From positions 1 through 64,000 of the forward strand of contig JAIRVB010000050.1 of assembly GCA_031254105.1 (NCBI GenBank): DNA of 64,000 bases, written 5' to 3'. The first letter of the stretch is position 1. Each line of letters begins with the position of its first letter. This DNA comes from Chitinispirillales bacterium. Lineage in GTDB: Bacteria > Fibrobacterota > Chitinivibrionia > Chitinivibrionales > Chitinispirillaceae. The translations under genes were made by a program, and so were the position numbers. Shown piece by piece: positions 18,001 through 29,745 of this stretch. Below the pieces are notes generated by a model that was not told the DNA's origin, did no database searches, and was given only the letters and a program-made list of their open reading frames with translations.

Positions 18001-18758
18001 TCAGAGGTGATGAGCTTAAACCCGGTGTTCTTCAGCTTGTAAAAATCTACATTGCCAAGAAGCGTAAGCTTTCTGTAGGTGATAAGATGGCGGGACGTCA
18101 TGGAAACAAGGGTGTTATTTCAAAGATTCTCCCTGTTGAAGAGCTGCCGTATCTGCCTGATGGCACTCCTGTGGACATCATTCTTAATCCTCTGGGCGTT
18201 CCCTCCCGTATGAATGTAGGGCAGATTCTTGAAACTCACATGGGATGGGCGGTGGCCAAGCTTGGGCTTAAGATAGCCACGCCAGTTTTTGACGGCGCGA
18301 GTTATGAGGATGTAATTGCCATGCTCAAAAAAGCTAAGCTCCCGCAGAGCGGTAAAGTTCAGCTCAGAGATGGGAGAACCGGAGAACCATTTGACCACGA
18401 AGTTACTGTCGGCCCCATTTACATGCTCAAGCTTTGCCACCTTGTAGATGACAAGATTCACGCCCGTTCCATTGGTCCATACTCGCTTGTTACCCAGCAG
18501 CCCCTTGGCGGTAAGTCGCAGTTTGGAGGTCAGCGTTTTGGTGAGATGGAGGTGTGGGCGCTTGAAGCTTACGGCGCGGCGTATACTTTACAGCAGATTC
18601 TTACTGTAAAGAGCGACGACCTGACCGGACGTTCCAAGATCTATGAGGCAATTGTCAAAGGTGAAAACGCTCCGGCTGCTGGAATACCGGAATCGTTTAA
18701 GGTGCTTGTGAGGGAAATTAAAGCTCTCGCGTTAGACCTTGATATAATTCTAGAGTAA
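15003..18758 (+). CDS. rpoB: DNA-directed RNA polymerase subunit beta
   Basis: 1251 aa from the ATG at 15003 (MTDRKSYSQ), supported by AAGGGATG just upstream. The rifampicin-pocket region reads [20 protein letters not shown] and [10 protein letters not shown]. The C-terminal [20 protein letters not shown] interacts with beta-prime. No large lineage insertion stands out apart from a charged segment near residues 880-920 ([17 protein letters not shown]). Confidence 0.97.
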   Translation: MTDRKSYSQIKRGVELPNLLEIQTKSYESFLQPDTPPRLRKKQGLHGAFLSLFPVNDVKGYYSLEYDGYKLGIPKYTLRECKERGMTFAAPLKVDMSLLVYEQDGETKKFVEKISNEVYIGEIPLMTERGTFVINGAERVIVSQLHRSPGITFDEIVHPNGKKLLTARIIPQRGSWVEILLDVDDVLTVNIDRRKKMPATVLLRALGFSTDEDILALFYDTARVKVTPENRETLLGSICAKPVYNEETGEIIIDANEAVTEDKLKKLLDNGVQAVEILKDTPNAENMIIRNTLGADSTKSEEEALFHIYATMRPGDPPNVETARNLVQRSFFDDKRYDLGSVGRYRINTRLNVIPPDGVTTLTRDDFIAAFKYMVGLSVGVGFIDDIDHLGNRRVRSVGELLAAQFTVGLTRMVRTIKERLSLRDTENITPQDLINARTVSTVVQAFFGSSQLSQFLDQTNPLSELTHKRRVSALGPGGLTRERAGFEVRDVHHTHYGRLCPIETPEGPNIGLIASLSTFARVNEFGFIETPYQKIENGIATGNIEYLTADQEDNYIIAQANTPADKSGKITDNMLFARYRGDFPIVSPQEVTYMDVSPMQLVSIAAGLIPFLEHDDANRALMGSNMQRQAVPLLRTEAPFVGTGLEGRAAIDSGCMIIAKSAGVVEKVDATKIIVRKTDKATNDILGLTEFDTYELVKFERSNQDTTINQKVCIKEGQQVEVGTVLADGHATSEGELALGRNVMVAFMPWRGYNFEDAIIISEKLVAEDIYTSVHIEVFETEVRDTKRGPEELTREIPNVSEEALRNLDESGVVRIGTEVEAGDILVGKVTPKGETELSPEERLLRAIFGEKAGDVRDSSLKAPPGLKGVVIDTRVYFRKERDKRSKKKDKKRIDELKEEITNEIAEIEKVRLSRLGEFLADTVTNEITNFHTDEVIIPAGKKWTKAMLSKLDFAAISFKDGLCKELEQNRMAEEVLYRANDLIAKKEDKLDKEIDKIVRGDELKPGVLQLVKIYIAKKRKLSVGDKMAGRHGNKGVISKILPVEELPYLPDGTPVDIILNPLGVPSRMNVGQILETHMGWAVAKLGLKIATPVFDGASYEDVIAMLKKAKLPQSGKVQLRDGRTGEPFDHEVTVGPIYMLKLCHLVDDKIHARSIGPYSLVTQQPLGGKSQFGGQRFGEMEVWALEAYGAAYTLQQILTVKSDDLTGRSKIYEAIVKGENAPAAGIPESFKVLVREIKALALDLDIILE

Positions 18759-18772
18759 TTTTTGATGATAGG

Positions 18773-18837
18773 TACAGGCGTTGCGCGCAATGTCCGTACA
18801 TGATAAATAGTAGGAGCGCGGTTAACCGCGCCTGTAC
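18773..18837. repeat. Two palindromes in the rpoB-rpoC spacer
   Basis: TACAGGCGTTGCGCGCAATGTCCGTACA-like fold at 18773-18800 and GTAGGAGCGCGG-TTAA-CCGCGCCTGTAC at 18810-18837. They lie in a 155-bp spacer that in most genomes is much shorter. The sequence after them (GTCTCGATAATCACGATCA plus A-run) also resembles the recurring leader motif. Confidence 0.7.
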
Positions 18838-18913
18838 GGGACGGCGAATGAATCAGGCGTCTCGATAATCACGATCAAAAAATATCCCTAACATAATAAG
18901 CAGGGGGGTTGCA

Positions 18914-21900
18914 GTGGCGGAAGCTTTTGGCCAGTTAGATAGAAAAGCGCAGGAGATAACAGGGGTGTCAATTAAGCTGGCGTCCCATGAGACAATCAGG
19001 AACTGGTCTTTTGGTGAGGTAACAAAGCCGGAAACCATCAACTACCGTTCTTTCAAACCGGAGCGCGACGGCCTTTTTTGTGAAAAGATCTTTGGCCCTG
19101 TCCGTAACTGGGAGTGTAACTGCGGTAAGTATAAGAGAATCCGTTACCGCGGCGTTGTGTGCGACCGCTGCGGAGTTGAGGTTACACACTCCAAGGTAAG
19201 GCGCGAGCGGATGGGACACATTGAGTTGGCTGTCCCTATTGTCCATATTTGGTTTTTGAAGAGCGTTCCTTCGCATATTAGTTATCTTTTGGGACTTCCC
19301 AATACTGTTTTGGAACGTATTGTTTACTATGAGTCATATGTAGTGATTGATCCGGGCAATACAAATTTACGCAGGGGAATGCTTCTTACTGAAGATGAAT
19401 ATTTTGAGCTTCAGGATCAGGATAAGCAGTTTGACGCGAAGATGGGGGGGAAAGCTGTCCTTGAGATGCTTGCCACACTTGACGTTGAAGAGCTTGTTAT
19501 TGACTTGCGTTCAAAAATCAAACTTGAGTCTTCAGAACAGCGCCGTCAGGAGCATTTGAAGCGTTTACGTATCGCGGAGGCGTTCAACCGTTCGAAGAAC
19601 AATCCTGAGAACATGGTTCTGCGTGTTCTTCCTGTGCTGCCGCCGGATCTGCGTCCTCTTGTTCCGCTTGAGGGCGGGCGTTTCGCGACATCGGATCTTA
19701 ACGATCTTTACAGACGTGTGATAAACCGTAATAACCGTTTAAAGAAGCTCATTGAAATTAAGGCGCCTGATGTCATCCTGCGCAATGAGATGAGAATGCT
19801 TCAGGAAGCGGTTGATACACTGTTTGACAATGGACGCCGCACTTTCTCAGTAAAAGGGGAAGGAAAACGCCCGCTTAAGTCTCTCAGCGACCTGCTTAAA
19901 GGCAAACAGGGACGTTTCCGTCAGAACCTGCTTGGAAAGCGAGTTGACTATTCGGGCCGAAGCGTTATCGTTGTCGGGCCTGAACTTAAGATTCATCAGT
20001 GCGGGCTGCCCAAGATGATGGCTCTTGAGCTTTTCAAACCGTTTGTAATTCAGAAACTTGAGGAGAAGGGTCTTGTACAGACTGTAAAGAGCGCGAAAAA
20101 ATTTGTAGAGAAGGAGCGCACGGAAGTTTGGGATATTCTTGAAGAGGTTATCAAGGATCATCCAGTGCTTCTTAACCGTGCGCCTACGCTGCACAGACTT
20201 GGTATCCAGGCATTCTTTCCGGTGCTTGTAGAAGGGAAAGCTATCAGGCTTCATCCGCTTGTCTGTTCCGCGTTTAACGCTGACTTTGACGGTGACCAGA
20301 TGGCTGTTCACGTGCCGCTCTCGTTTGAGTCGCAGCTTGAGTGCCGCTTCCTGATGTTAAGCGCAAACAACCTTTTGAGCCCAGCCTCCGGACATCCGGT
20401 GATGACTCCGACTCAGGATATTGTTCTTGGTATATATTATCTAACAAAAATGTCTCTTGATCGTAAAGGACAGGCGCGCGCTTTCAGTGGCGCGGATGAA
20501 GTGCTTCATGCACTGGCTGATAAGCAGGTTGACCTGCACGCAAAAATAAAGGTGCGTATTAAAGATCAAAATATTGAGACAACGCCCGGCCGTGTTGTGT
20601 TCAATTCCGTTGTTCCTAAAGAGATACCTTTTGTTAATGACCTTCTTAATAAAAAACGGGTTCAAAAGCTTGTTGAAGATGTTTATACCGCTACAGGTAC
20701 AAAGGTTACCTGTAAGTTTCTTGACAACATCAAGGCCCTCGGTTATGAATACGCCACGCAGGCGGGTATCACTTTTGGCGCCGATGATCTTGTTATACCG
20801 GATGAGAAGAAAGATATTATCGACAAGGCGACGGAAGAAGTTACACGTATCAGAAAGCAGTATGACCGCGGTATCATTACAGAGGGTGAACGCTACAACA
20901 AACTTATTGACTTGTGGACACATACGACAAGCGCGATTGCCGACAAGATGCATGAGCGTCTCGCAAGTGACAAAAACGGCTTTAACCCTGTCTATATTAT
21001 GATGGATTCTCAGGCGAGAGGAAGCAAAGACCAGATAAAACAGCTTGCGGGTATGCGCGGTCTGATGCAGAAACCTCAGAAGAAGATCACCGGAGCTGTA
21101 GGTGAAATTATTGAGAATCCGATTATCTCAAACTTTAAGGATGGTCTGACGGTTCTTGAGTATTTCATCTCCACTCACGGCGCGCGTAAAGGTTTGGCCG
21201 ATACAGCGCTTAAAACCGCTGATGCGGGATATCTTACACGCCGTCTTGTAGACGTTGTGCAGGATGTGGTTATTTACGAAACTGACTGCGGCACATCTAA
21301 AGGGATCACAATCGAAGCTCTTAAAGAGGGTGATGATGTGATGGAACCTCTCAGCGCCCGTCTTTTGGGCCGCGTTACACAGGAGGATATTTATGATCCC
21401 GTGTCGGAAGAGCTTATCTGCTCTGTAAATACGCTGCTTGATGATAAACTCGCAAAGAGAATAGAAGGCGCTGGTATCGAAGCCGTTTTTATAAGATCTG
21501 TCCTTACCTGCGACAGTGAAGCAGGTGTTTGCAAACTCTGCTATGGAAGAAACCTCGCTACGGGTAAGATTGTTGACGAAGGTGAAGCGGTTGGTATAAT
21601 GGCCGCTCAGAGTATCGGTGAGCCAGGTACACAGCTCACATTGCGTACTTTCCATATCGGAGGTACGGCTTCCCGTCTTATCGCTCAGTCCAAAGAGGTT
21701 GCTAAGATTGACGGTATAATAAAACTTAAAGATGTGGAAACGATTAAACACCCCACAGGGTTTGTTGTAATGAATCGTACGGGTGAAGTTATTGTTCTTG
21801 ATGAAGCGGAACGGGAGCGTTACCGTTACAATGTTCCTTACGGGTCGTTTATGAAAGTAAATGATGGCGACAGGATTACAAAGGGTCAGGAACTTTTCAT

Positions 21901-22993
21901 TTGGGATCCATACAATAACGTTATTCTTTCACCACGTGACGGAACCGTTAAGTATGTGGATCTGATTGAAGGCGAAACGCTCCAACAGCATTACGATGAG
22001 CGCTCCGGTGTGACAAACTCCGTAGTTATGGAGCACAGGGAGAGAAAACTGCATCCTCAGATTCAGGTTTACGAAGATGATAAGCGTGTGGCAAATCTCG
22101 CCATGCCGGCAGGATGTCTGCTGCAGCTTAAAGATGGAGCGGTTATTGTCGCAGGCGACATCATAGCGAAGATTCCGCGTGAGAGCGCAAAGAGCCGTGA
22201 CATTACCGGCGGGTTGCCTCGTGTGGCGGAACTTTTTGAGGCGAGAAGGCCGAAAGACCCGGCTGTTGTTGCCGAAATAGATGGATTTGTCTCTTTTGGA
22301 GATACGGAACGCGGAAACCGTAAAATTATTGTAAGAGATGAGAATAACGACACAAGAGAATACTCAATTACTCTTGGAAAACATATGCGCGTTCACGAGG
22401 GCGACAGAGTAAAAGCGGGTGACAGGCTTTGTGAAGGGGCTATTGATCCGCACGACATTTTGCGCATCCTTGGAGAAAACGCGGTTCAGGAGTATATGCT
22501 TGATGAGATTCAGGCAGTATACCGCCTGCAGGGTGTAACGATTAACGACAAGCACGTTGAGGTTATAGTATCGCAGATGCTTCGCAAGGTGCGAGTTGAT
22601 AAATCAGGAGACACCGATTATCTTGAAGGCGATGATGTAGACAGAAAAGAGCTGCGCAAGGCAAATGAAAAGGTAATTGCCGACGGCGGCGAACCGGCGA
22701 CCTTTAAACCAATGCTTCTTGGTATCACAAAAGCTTCTCTTACTACGGAATCATTTTTGTCTGCCGCGTCCTTTCAGGAGACAACAAAGGTTCTCTCAAA
22801 GGCCGCTGTTGAGGGCAAGACAGATTCCCTCAGCGGACTTAAGGAAAATCTTATTATGGGTAATCTTATCCCTGCGGGTACAGGCTCAAAGATGTACCGT
22901 AACCTGCGCGTCAAAGACCTCGAATCGGATATGGTTCAGGTTGATGAGCCTGAGAACAATGATGATTTTATGGAGATTGGCGGGGAGTTTTAA
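18914..22993 (+). CDS. rpoC: DNA-directed RNA polymerase subunit beta-prime
   Basis: 1359 aa from a GTG start. The catalytic [12 protein letters not shown] loop (about residues 456-467) provides the three Mg2+-binding aspartates. The N-terminal zinc site (CNCGKYK, CDRCG) and the second zinc site ([13 protein letters not shown]) are present. The trigger-loop region ([19 protein letters not shown]) is intact. Confidence 0.97.
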   Translation: MAEAFGQLDRKAQEITGVSIKLASHETIRNWSFGEVTKPETINYRSFKPERDGLFCEKIFGPVRNWECNCGKYKRIRYRGVVCDRCGVEVTHSKVRRERMGHIELAVPIVHIWFLKSVPSHISYLLGLPNTVLERIVYYESYVVIDPGNTNLRRGMLLTEDEYFELQDQDKQFDAKMGGKAVLEMLATLDVEELVIDLRSKIKLESSEQRRQEHLKRLRIAEAFNRSKNNPENMVLRVLPVLPPDLRPLVPLEGGRFATSDLNDLYRRVINRNNRLKKLIEIKAPDVILRNEMRMLQEAVDTLFDNGRRTFSVKGEGKRPLKSLSDLLKGKQGRFRQNLLGKRVDYSGRSVIVVGPELKIHQCGLPKMMALELFKPFVIQKLEEKGLVQTVKSAKKFVEKERTEVWDILEEVIKDHPVLLNRAPTLHRLGIQAFFPVLVEGKAIRLHPLVCSAFNADFDGDQMAVHVPLSFESQLECRFLMLSANNLLSPASGHPVMTPTQDIVLGIYYLTKMSLDRKGQARAFSGADEVLHALADKQVDLHAKIKVRIKDQNIETTPGRVVFNSVVPKEIPFVNDLLNKKRVQKLVEDVYTATGTKVTCKFLDNIKALGYEYATQAGITFGADDLVIPDEKKDIIDKATEEVTRIRKQYDRGIITEGERYNKLIDLWTHTTSAIADKMHERLASDKNGFNPVYIMMDSQARGSKDQIKQLAGMRGLMQKPQKKITGAVGEIIENPIISNFKDGLTVLEYFISTHGARKGLADTALKTADAGYLTRRLVDVVQDVVIYETDCGTSKGITIEALKEGDDVMEPLSARLLGRVTQEDIYDPVSEELICSVNTLLDDKLAKRIEGAGIEAVFIRSVLTCDSEAGVCKLCYGRNLATGKIVDEGEAVGIMAAQSIGEPGTQLTLRTFHIGGTASRLIAQSKEVAKIDGIIKLKDVETIKHPTGFVVMNRTGEVIVLDEAERERYRYNVPYGSFMKVNDGDRITKGQELFIWDPYNNVILSPRDGTVKYVDLIEGETLQQHYDERSGVTNSVVMEHRERKLHPQIQVYEDDKRVANLAMPAGCLLQLKDGAVIVAGDIIAKIPRESAKSRDITGGLPRVAELFEARRPKDPAVVAEIDGFVSFGDTERGNRKIIVRDENNDTREYSITLGKHMRVHEGDRVKAGDRLCEGAIDPHDILRILGENAVQEYMLDEIQAVYRLQGVTINDKHVEVIVSQMLRKVRVDKSGDTDYLEGDDVDRKELRKANEKVIADGGEPATFKPMLLGITKASLTTESFLSAASFQETTKVLSKAAVEGKTDSLSGLKENLIMGNLIPAGTGSKMYRNLRVKDLESDMVQVDEPENNDDFMEIGGEF

Positions 22994-23011
22994 AAAAAGT
23001 TAATAAAACTC

Positions 23012-23040
23012 TTGTAAGTTTGCAAACATATTATTATATT
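23012..23040 (+). promoter_or_regulatory. Promoter for rpsL-rpsG
   Basis: TTGTAA, a 17-bp spacer, then TATATT, 33 bp before the rpsL start. It suggests that the str operon is transcribed independently of rpoBC. Confidence 0.55.
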
Positions 23041-23073
23041 TGAACACTGTCATTTTTATTTGGAGGATATAAG

Positions 23074-23451
23074 GTGCCTACTATTAGTCAACTGATTCGT
23101 AAAGGACGGGAGAATCTTGAGAACAGGAGTAAATCGCCTGCGCTGCATAGTTGCCCTCAGAGGCGCGGTGTATGTACGCGAGTGTTCACTACCACTCCCA
23201 AGAAACCAAACTCGGCGCTTCGTAAAGTTGCCCGTGTGCGTTTGACCAACCACATGGAAGTCAACGCCTACATTCCCGGTGAGGGACATAACCTCCAGGA
23301 ACACTCAATAGTGCTTATCAGGGGCGGCCGTGTGAAGGATGTTCCTGGTGTGCGTTATCACATTGTTCGCGGAGCGCTTGATACTCAGGGTGTTCAGAAC
23401 CGTAAACGCAGCCGTTCCAAATATGGCGTAAAGCGGCCTAAGGCAAAATAG
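23074..23451 (+). CDS. rpsL: 30S ribosomal protein S12
   Basis: 125 aa from a GTG start after TGGAGGA. The decoding-centre motifs [15 protein letters not shown] and [13 protein letters not shown] are wild-type at the lysines linked to streptomycin response. rpsG follows after 13 bp. Confidence 0.97.
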   Translation: MPTISQLIRKGRENLENRSKSPALHSCPQRRGVCTRVFTTTPKKPNSALRKVARVRLTNHMEVNAYIPGEGHNLQEHSIVLIRGGRVKDVPGVRYHIVRGALDTQGVQNRKRSRSKYGVKRPKAK

Positions 23452-23464
23452 GGATATATAAAAA

Positions 23465-23935
23465 ATGTCTAGAAGAAGAAATGCGGAAAAACGTGAAATT
23501 GTAGCTGATCCCAAGTTCAACAGTACTCTGGTGACTCAGTTTGTAAACAGTGTGACCAAGAGCGGCAAGAAGCGGTTGGCCGAAAATATCTTTTACAGCG
23601 CGGTTGAGATGGCCGGTCAGCGTTCCGGTCAGGACGGTCTCTCTGTTTTCAAGAAAGCTGTTGACAATGTTAAGCCTGCGCTTGAGGTGAAATCCCGCCG
23701 TATCGGCGGGGCTAACTATCAGGTTCCTGTTGAGGTGTCTCCTGAAAGGCGTGTATCGCTTGCGATCCGCTGGCTCATAAATTACGCAAGAGAACGTTCC
23801 GAGAAAAGCATGGCTGAAAAGCTTGCTAATGAGTTTGTTCAGGCGTCAAAGAACGAGGGCGGGGCGATCAGAAAAAAAGTTGATACTCATAAAATGGCTG
23901 AAGCAAACAAGGCGTTCGCCCATTTCCGGTATTAA
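23465..23935 (+). CDS. rpsG: 30S ribosomal protein S7
   Basis: 156 aa. It organises the 3' major domain of 16S rRNA. Signatures are ENIFYSAVEMAGQRSGQDGL, VKSRRIGGANYQVPVEV and RWLINYARER. It lies between rpsL and fusA as in the standard str operon. Confidence 0.97.
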   Translation: MSRRRNAEKREIVADPKFNSTLVTQFVNSVTKSGKKRLAENIFYSAVEMAGQRSGQDGLSVFKKAVDNVKPALEVKSRRIGGANYQVPVEVSPERRVSLAIRWLINYARERSEKSMAEKLANEFVQASKNEGGAIRKKVDTHKMAEANKAFAHFRY

Positions 23936-24165
23936 TGAAGGGGCGGAAAAAGTTTGTCTTTACATCAGATTTTAAGGTGGTCTTGATAGCATAGGTGATC
24001 ATTACCAGAAAAGTTCTTTGAATCTATTGAGGGGCATGGATGTTATAGCGGAATGTCGGCGCGCCAAGCGCCGCCAAGTACGTATAGCAGAAAAGGATGT
24101 CAGTGAGTTATTTCTAGGACGTGCGTTGCGCGTCCATACTCCGGGCGGCAGGAAAAAATTAGAAT
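23936..24165. other. rpsG-fusA spacer
   Basis: 230 bp with no gene. It contains two short folds, GGCGCGCCAAGCGCC-like near 24059 and GGACGTGCG-TT-GCGCGTCC near 24118. A weak GGCAGG lies before the fusA ATG. Confidence 0.45.
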
Positions 24166-26250
24166 ATGAACGGCCAAAAAATTGAACTACCGGATGTAAG
24201 AAATATCGGCATCATGGCTCACATAGATGCGGGGAAGACCACCACTACTGAAAGAATTCTGTTTTATACAGGCATTCTGCACCGTATGGGTGAAGTTCAT
24301 GAAGGCAACACTGTCATGGACTGGATGATTCAGGAGAGAGAGCGGGGAATAACAATTACCTCCGCCGCTACCACATGTCAGTGGAAAAACTATCGTATCA
24401 ATATCATAGATACGCCAGGTCATGTAGATTTTACCATTGAAGTGGAACGTTCTTTGAGAGTTCTGGACGGCGCAGTTGCCGTATTCGATTCTGTGGGAGG
24501 CGTAGAACCTCAAACGGAGACTGTCTGGAGACAGGCCGATAAGTATAACGTACCACGGATAGCCTATGTAAATAAGATGGACCGTATCGGGGCTGATTTT
24601 GACGGCTGCATAGATGGGATGAAGCGTAAATTTCACTCATTAAAAGCAGTGGCGGTTCAAATGCCTCTTGGCAAGGAAGATAAGTTTGAAGGCGTTATTG
24701 ATCTTGTTGAGATGAAAGCGTACCGTTACGATGAAGAAACTCTTGGCTCTAAGGTAATTGAGGGTGTTATTCCTGCCGAATATGAGGAAGAGGCTCTTGC
24801 AAGACGTGAGGAGATGCTCGAAGTTGTTGTTGATTTTAATGATGAACTTATGCAAAAGATGCTTGAAGGCGAAGCGGTTAAGCCGGAACTAATCAGAACG
24901 GCTTTGAGGCATGGGGTTCTTTCAAATAAGATTTGTCCTGTTGTTTGCGGGTCATCATTTAAAAATAAAGGGATACAGCAGCTCATTGACGCGATAGCAT
25001 TTTACCTGCCTTCGCCGCTTGACAGGGGTGCGGTAACGGGAATGGAGCCTGCGAGCGGAGAAGTAAAAGAGAGGCTTCCTGATGTAAAGCAGCCTTTTGC
25101 GGGTTTAGTGTTTAAGATCGCTTCGGACGCTCATGTGGGGCGTCTTGCTTACGCAAGAGTTTACTCGGGTAAAGCGGGATTTAAAAATATTCTTTATAAT
25201 CCCCGGTTAAAAATTAAAGAGAAGGCGACAAGAATTTTTCGCATGCACTCTAACAAAAGGCACGCGGAGCAGTCGATGGAGTGCGGGGATATAATCTCGC
25301 TTGTCGGACTTAGGGATACTACCACAGGCGATACGATCTGTGATCCCGATTTCCCGATAGTTTTTGAGCAGATGACTTTTCCTGATCCTGTTATTTCGCG
25401 CTCAATCGAGCCGAAAAGTACGGTGGATGAAGAGAAGTTAAATCATGCCCTTGAGAGATTAGTTGATGAAGACCCGACATGCAGGGTGAGAATCGACAGT
25501 GAAACGGGGCAGAGGCTTATCTCCGGCATGGGAGAGCTTCACGTTGAGATTTTGGTTGACAGGCTCATTAAAGAGTTTCATGTAAATGTAAATGTAGGCA
25601 AGCCGCAGGTTTCTTATAGGGAAACTGTAACAGGGGCTGCCAAATTAGAATATGAGTTTGCCCAAATGGTGGGCGGTAAAAATCACCATGGCAATGTAAC
25701 TATCAACGTTCAGTCTGTTGACGCAAGCCGCGGAGTTGAGTTTTCTAGTAAGGTTTCTCCGGAGGAGCTTCCTGTTGAGTTTGTGAATGCTGTAAAACAG
25801 GGAGTTACTGAAGCGGCGAGCGGAGGGGTTTTATCAGGGTTTCAGGTTGCGGGTGTGTGCGTAACTCTTGTAGATGTAAAATACAGTGAAGATGATTCTA
25901 CCGAGATCGGTTTTAAAATAGCGGGCAGTATGGCTTTTAAGGAAGCGTGTACAAAGGCGGTACCAGCGGTACTTGAGCCAATAATGAGTGTAGAAGTTGT
26001 AGTGCCCGGTGAATATATGGGGTCAGTAATTAATGACTTCAACAGCAGGCGGGGTAAGGTTCTTGGAATAGACACCCGTAGAGATGTTCAGGTAGTAAAC
26101 GGTCAGGCGCCGCTTTCTGAAATGTTTGGATATGCAACTGCGTTAAGGTCTCTTACTCAGGGCCGGGCCGTGTACACTATGCAACTTGATAAATACGAAA
26201 TCACGGCTAAAGCCATACAGGATGAAATTTTACGCAGGATCGGAAGATAA
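24166..26250 (+). CDS. fusA: Elongation factor G
   Basis: 694 aa translocation GTPase. G1 is [20 protein letters not shown]3 DTPGHVDF, G4 NKMDR. Domains III-V are complete ([29 protein letters not shown]). rpsJ follows 17 bp downstream; tuf, often next, is instead upstream near 9587. Confidence 0.97.
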   Translation: MNGQKIELPDVRNIGIMAHIDAGKTTTTERILFYTGILHRMGEVHEGNTVMDWMIQERERGITITSAATTCQWKNYRINIIDTPGHVDFTIEVERSLRVLDGAVAVFDSVGGVEPQTETVWRQADKYNVPRIAYVNKMDRIGADFDGCIDGMKRKFHSLKAVAVQMPLGKEDKFEGVIDLVEMKAYRYDEETLGSKVIEGVIPAEYEEEALARREEMLEVVVDFNDELMQKMLEGEAVKPELIRTALRHGVLSNKICPVVCGSSFKNKGIQQLIDAIAFYLPSPLDRGAVTGMEPASGEVKERLPDVKQPFAGLVFKIASDAHVGRLAYARVYSGKAGFKNILYNPRLKIKEKATRIFRMHSNKRHAEQSMECGDIISLVGLRDTTTGDTICDPDFPIVFEQMTFPDPVISRSIEPKSTVDEEKLNHALERLVDEDPTCRVRIDSETGQRLISGMGELHVEILVDRLIKEFHVNVNVGKPQVSYRETVTGAAKLEYEFAQMVGGKNHHGNVTINVQSVDASRGVEFSSKVSPEELPVEFVNAVKQGVTEAASGGVLSGFQVAGVCVTLVDVKYSEDDSTEIGFKIAGSMAFKEACTKAVPAVLEPIMSVEVVVPGEYMGSVINDFNSRRGKVLGIDTRRDVQVVNGQAPLSEMFGYATALRSLTQGRAVYTMQLDKYEITAKAIQDEILRRIGR

Positions 26251-26267
26251 GAGGGGAGTTTAGAGCA

Positions 26268-26576
26268 ATGCCAGGTGAAAGAATACGTATTCGGCTGAAA
26301 TCATTTGACCACAATATTCTCGACAAATCGGCATCGGATATTGTGCGTACAGCCAAAGGTACAGGCGCCCGTATATCAGGCCCCATACCGCTGCCGACAG
26401 AAAAGACAATCTACACGGTTTTGCGTTCACCGCATGTGAACAAAAAATCCCGTGAGCAGTTTGAGACAAGGGTACATAAAAGACTCATTGACATTTTAGA
26501 GTCTACTCCTCAGACTGTCGATTCACTGATGAAGCTGGATCTTCCGGCCGGAGTGGATGTAGAAATTAAGGTGTAA
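26268..26576 (+). CDS. rpsJ: 30S ribosomal protein S10
   Basis: 102 aa. Also the NusE factor, partner of NusB and NusG. Signatures are [25 protein letters not shown] and [13 protein letters not shown]. It opens the S10 operon. The last 27 bp of coding/stop plus 6 bp downstream are duplicated at 26701-26733. Confidence 0.97.
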   Translation: MPGERIRIRLKSFDHNILDKSASDIVRTAKGTGARISGPIPLPTEKTIYTVLRSPHVNKKSREQFETRVHKRLIDILESTPQTVDSLMKLDLPAGVDVEIKV

Positions 26577-26585
26577 TGCAGGGAT

Positions 26586-26772
26586 AGGGCACCCGCGAGG
26601 GGTGCCCGTACGAGCGCGCAGGGTCGAAAAAATTTTCGCCTGCCCGTACAGATAATGGGGAATCAGGGTGTATCGTAGGGGCGACCCTCGCGGTCGCCCA
26701 TGGATGTAGAGATCAAGGTGTAATGCAGGGATATGTGAAAGGTTGCGCCGCAGGGGCGAAAATTTTTCGCCC
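26586..26772. repeat. rpsJ-rplC spacer: four palindromes and a partial rpsJ copy
   Basis: The palindromes are GGGCACCC-GCGAG-GGGTGCCC (26587-26608), TCGAAAAAATTTTCG (26623-26638), GTAGGGGCGACC-CTCGC-GGTCGCC (26675-26699) and GGGGCGAAAATTTTTCGCCC (26753-26772). Bases 26701-26733 repeat the rpsJ 3' end (26554-26586) with two mismatches. Confidence 0.75.
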
Positions 26773-26829
26773 AAATGTATGCAATAAGAATATTGATTGA
26801 TAGTTGATATAATGAAAAGAGAGATTGGT

Positions 26830-27459
26830 ATGCAGGGGTTGATCGGAAAAAAAATCGGAATGACACGGCTTTTTAATGATGCGGGCCGGGCGGTTGCCGT
26901 TACGGTCATACAGGCCGGAAATAATGTCGTAGAGCAGGTGAAGACCGCTGACAAAGATGGCTATAGCGCGGTGCAGCTTGGCTTTGAGCCGGTTGCGGAC
27001 AGGAAAGTGACAATGCCTGAGCTTGGACACTTTAAGAAGCTTGGTACCGCTCCCATGAAGATTCTCAAGGAGTTCAAACTTGACAGCGCGGAAGAGGCTC
27101 TTGCGGCCGGTCAGGTTGTTGGAGTAGAAGTTTTTGAGAATGTGAAATTTGTCAATGTAACCGGAATTTCAAAGGGACGCGGTCACGCCGGTACCATTAA
27201 GAAGTACAACTTCCAGCGCGGACGCGAATCTCACGGTAATACAAATGTGCGTGAACGCGGTTCTGCCGGAGCGAACTCTTACCCCGCGCGTGTTATGCCC
27301 GGTCTCAAGATGTCCGGACATATGGGAGCGGCTCAGGTAACAACCAGAAGACTTGAGGTTGTTGGTATTGACAAAGAAGCAGGCCTCGTTTTTGTAAAGG
27401 GTTCCGTTCCCGGACACAAAACAGGCTTTGTATTTCTGAAGAAATTTATCGGCAAATAA
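26830..27459 (+). CDS. rplC: 50S ribosomal protein L3
   Basis: 209 aa from the ATG at 26830 (MQGLIGKKIGMTRLF), chosen because AGAGAG precedes it and it gives the usual family start; an in-frame ATG at 26812 is possible. Signatures are SKGRGHAGTIKKYNFQRG and GLKMSGHMG near the peptidyl-transferase centre. Confidence 0.95.
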   Translation: MQGLIGKKIGMTRLFNDAGRAVAVTVIQAGNNVVEQVKTADKDGYSAVQLGFEPVADRKVTMPELGHFKKLGTAPMKILKEFKLDSAEEALAAGQVVGVEVFENVKFVNVTGISKGRGHAGTIKKYNFQRGRESHGNTNVRERGSAGANSYPARVMPGLKMSGHMGAAQVTTRRLEVVGIDKEAGLVFVKGSVPGHKTGFVFLKKFIGK

Positions 27460-27463
27460 CGTG

Positions 27464-27511
27464 GGGGGCGTTGCGCGCAACGCCCGTACAGGAACGGCAG
27501 CCTGCCGTTCC
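27464..27511. repeat. Two palindromes in the rplC-rplD spacer
   Basis: GGGGCGTTGC-GC-GCAACGCCC (27464-27485) and GGAACGGCAG-C-CTGCCGTTCC (27491-27511). Confidence 0.75.
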
Positions 27512-27550
27512 GCAGTAATCGCGAAAATTTTTTGATAGGATGATATATAA

Positions 27551-28183
27551 ATGAAAGCGAAACTTTATCAGCAGAATGGAACGGTCAAGGGCGACATTGA
27601 TTTGCCGGACGCTGTTTTTGCTGCGGAAGTAAATGAGCATGTCCTGCATCAGGTTATTACCTCCTACCAGACGAATCAGCGTCAGGGGACGGCTAAGACC
27701 AAGAGCCGGGATGAGGTTAGCGGAAGCGGTAAGAAGCCGTGGCGTCAGAAAGGAACGGGCCGTGCCCGCGCCGGATCAAACACGTCTCCCATATGGGTGC
27801 GTGGCGGAAAAGCTTTCGGGCCTGTACCGCGTGACTATTACACCGTAATACCCCGTAAACTCAAGAAGTTGGCGCTTGCGGGCGCGCTCTCATCAAGGGC
27901 TAAAGAAGAGAAAATTTTGGTATTGGATGCTCTCGAATGTACAGAACCCAAGACCAAAATGATAAGTACGCTTTTGGGCGCTCTGAAGCTTAGTGAAAAA
28001 AAGAATTTGCTTATTGTTGATGGAGATGGTGCCAAGAATGTATATTTGTCGGGCCGAAATATTAAGAACCTTAACATCAAACCGGTTTCTGAAATTAACG
28101 CGCTTGATATTGTAAGTTCCGAAAATATTATCTTCGGCGGACAAACTCTTATAGGCAAAGTTGAGGAGGTGGTGGTGTCATGA
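27551..28183 (+). CDS. rplD: 50S ribosomal protein L4
   Basis: 210 aa. The extended loop that reaches the exit tunnel is visible (GKKPWRQKGTGRARAG). In many bacteria L4 represses the S10 operon. The stop codon overlaps the rplW start by 4 bp (ATGA). Confidence 0.96.
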   Translation: MKAKLYQQNGTVKGDIDLPDAVFAAEVNEHVLHQVITSYQTNQRQGTAKTKSRDEVSGSGKKPWRQKGTGRARAGSNTSPIWVRGGKAFGPVPRDYYTVIPRKLKKLALAGALSSRAKEEKILVLDALECTEPKTKMISTLLGALKLSEKKNLLIVDGDGAKNVYLSGRNIKNLNIKPVSEINALDIVSSENIIFGGQTLIGKVEEVVVS

Positions 28184-28470
28184 GTAAGTATCATTCGATA
28201 ATTCGCTATCCTTCTATTACTGAGAAAAATACGGCGCTCCGCAGCAGCCAGAATAAGTTTGTATTTGAAGTTGCTGACGGCGTAACAAAGGCTGATATAA
28301 AGGAAGCTGTGCAAAAACTCTTTAATGTAGATGTAGAATCGGTAAACACGATGATCGTCAAAGGTAAGAAGAAACGCATGGGCCGCCACAGCGGTTACCG
28401 TTCCGATTGGAAAAAAGCAATCGTAAAAGTAAAAGCCGGACAAAATATAGCAAAATTCGGTGAGGTTTAA
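28180..28470 (+). CDS. rplW: 50S ribosomal protein L23
   Basis: 96 aa. It sits at the tunnel exit and docks trigger factor and SRP. Signatures are PSITEKNTALRSSQNKFVFEV and KGKKKRMGRHSGYRSDWKKA. GGAGGTGGTG inside the rplD end serves as the ribosome-binding site. Confidence 0.96.
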   Translation: MSKYHSIIRYPSITEKNTALRSSQNKFVFEVADGVTKADIKEAVQKLFNVDVESVNTMIVKGKKKRMGRHSGYRSDWKKAIVKVKAGQNIAKFGEV

Positions 28471-28472
28471 TT

Positions 28473-28583
28473 GCAAGGGCGAAAGATCTTTCGCCCTTGC
28501 GCGGAAAAGAAATTAAAATACATGCGGGAAATACGATCATCCCGCAAAAATACGAATGTATGGGCGGCATGATCACCACCCGC
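28473..28583. repeat. Palindromes in the rplW-rplB spacer
   Basis: GCAAGGGCGAAAGA-TCTTTCGCCCTTGC is a perfect 28-bp palindrome (28473-28500). GCGGG...CCCGC (28524-28545) and GGGCGG...CCACCC (28561-28583) follow. Confidence 0.75.
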
Positions 28584-28605
28584 AAAACGTAGGGACAAAC
28601 AGGAA

Positions 28606-29433
28606 ATGCCAGTAAAACAGTACAGACCGTTAACGCCGACTCTAAGATATAAAACGACTGCGGCGTTTGAACAGATCACTGCAGATGAGCCTCATAAGCC
28701 GCTTTTAGTTCCAAAATCAAGATGTAACGGGCGTAACAACAGGGGTGTGATCACCGTCAGGCACAGGGGCGGCGGACACAAAAGATTCATCCGTATAATC
28801 GATTTTAAGCGTGACAAGTTTAATATCCCCGGTATTGTCGAAACAATAGAGTATGATCCCAACCGCACATCGTTTATCGCTCTTATTAAGTATATGGATG
28901 GGGAGCGCAGATATATTCTGGCGACTGTCAATATGAAGGTTGGCCAGAAGATAATGTCAGGCAGTGAGGCTGAAATTGCTGAAGGCAACTGTCTGCCGCT
29001 TGCAAACATTCCTCTTGGGACTCAGGTTCATAATATTGAGCTTCGTGAAAAAAAAGGCGGTCAGATAGCCCGCTGTGCGGGAGCTTATGCAGAAGTCGTT
29101 GCTAAAGAGAACAAAATGGTGCAGCTCAAGTTCCCATCATCTGAAGTGCGTAATGTACGTGAAGCGTGCGTTGCCACAATCGGTCAGGTAAGTAACTCCG
29201 AACATATGAATATGACAATCGGTTCCGCTGGCCGTAAACGTCACTTGGGTTTCCGCCCGACTGTTCGCGGTGTTGCGATGAACCCGGTTGACCATCCTAT
29301 GGGTGGTGGTGAAGGTAAGAGCGCGGGTGGAGGACATCCAGTTTCACCTTGGGGGCAGAAGGCAAAAGGTCTTAAAACACGTAAGTCAACAAAACCGTCC
29401 AGTAAATATATTGTACGTCGCAGATCCAAGTAG
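28606..29433 (+). CDS. rplB: 50S ribosomal protein L2
   Basis: 275 aa. It supports the peptidyl-transferase centre. Signatures are [21 protein letters not shown] and [20 protein letters not shown]. rpsS follows after 9 bp. Confidence 0.97.
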   Translation: MPVKQYRPLTPTLRYKTTAAFEQITADEPHKPLLVPKSRCNGRNNRGVITVRHRGGGHKRFIRIIDFKRDKFNIPGIVETIEYDPNRTSFIALIKYMDGERRYILATVNMKVGQKIMSGSEAEIAEGNCLPLANIPLGTQVHNIELREKKGGQIARCAGAYAEVVAKENKMVQLKFPSSEVRNVREACVATIGQVSNSEHMNMTIGSAGRKRHLGFRPTVRGVAMNPVDHPMGGGEGKSAGGGHPVSPWGQKAKGLKTRKSTKPSSKYIVRRRSK

Positions 29434-29442
29434 AGGTAAAAA

Positions 29443-29727
29443 ATGGCGCGTTCCATAAAAAAAGGGCCATTTGTAGATGGCTATTTAGTAAAAAAAGTTG
29501 ATGACTCAAATAAGAGCGGTCAGAAAAAGGTTATTAAAACCTGGTCAAGACGTTCTGTCATACTTCCTGAATTTGTTGGGCAGACTTTTTCCGTGCACAA
29601 CGGAAGCAAGTTTTTGCCTGTGTATGTAACTGAGAATATGGTTGGACACCGCTTGGGTGAGTTCGCTCCTACGCGCAACTACCGCGGTCACAGCGGAAGC
29701 AAAACGGATAAGGCCGCCAAGAAATAA
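29443..29727 (+). CDS. rpsS: 30S ribosomal protein S19
   Basis: 94 aa. Starts [18 protein letters not shown]; the core is [19 protein letters not shown] and [15 protein letters not shown]. It contacts S13 in the head of the small subunit. Confidence 0.97.
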   Translation: MARSIKKGPFVDGYLVKKVDDSNKSGQKKVIKTWSRRSVILPEFVGQTFSVHNGSKFLPVYVTENMVGHRLGEFAPTRNYRGHSGSKTDKAAKK

Positions 29728-29745
29728 GCGGGCATAGGAGATACA

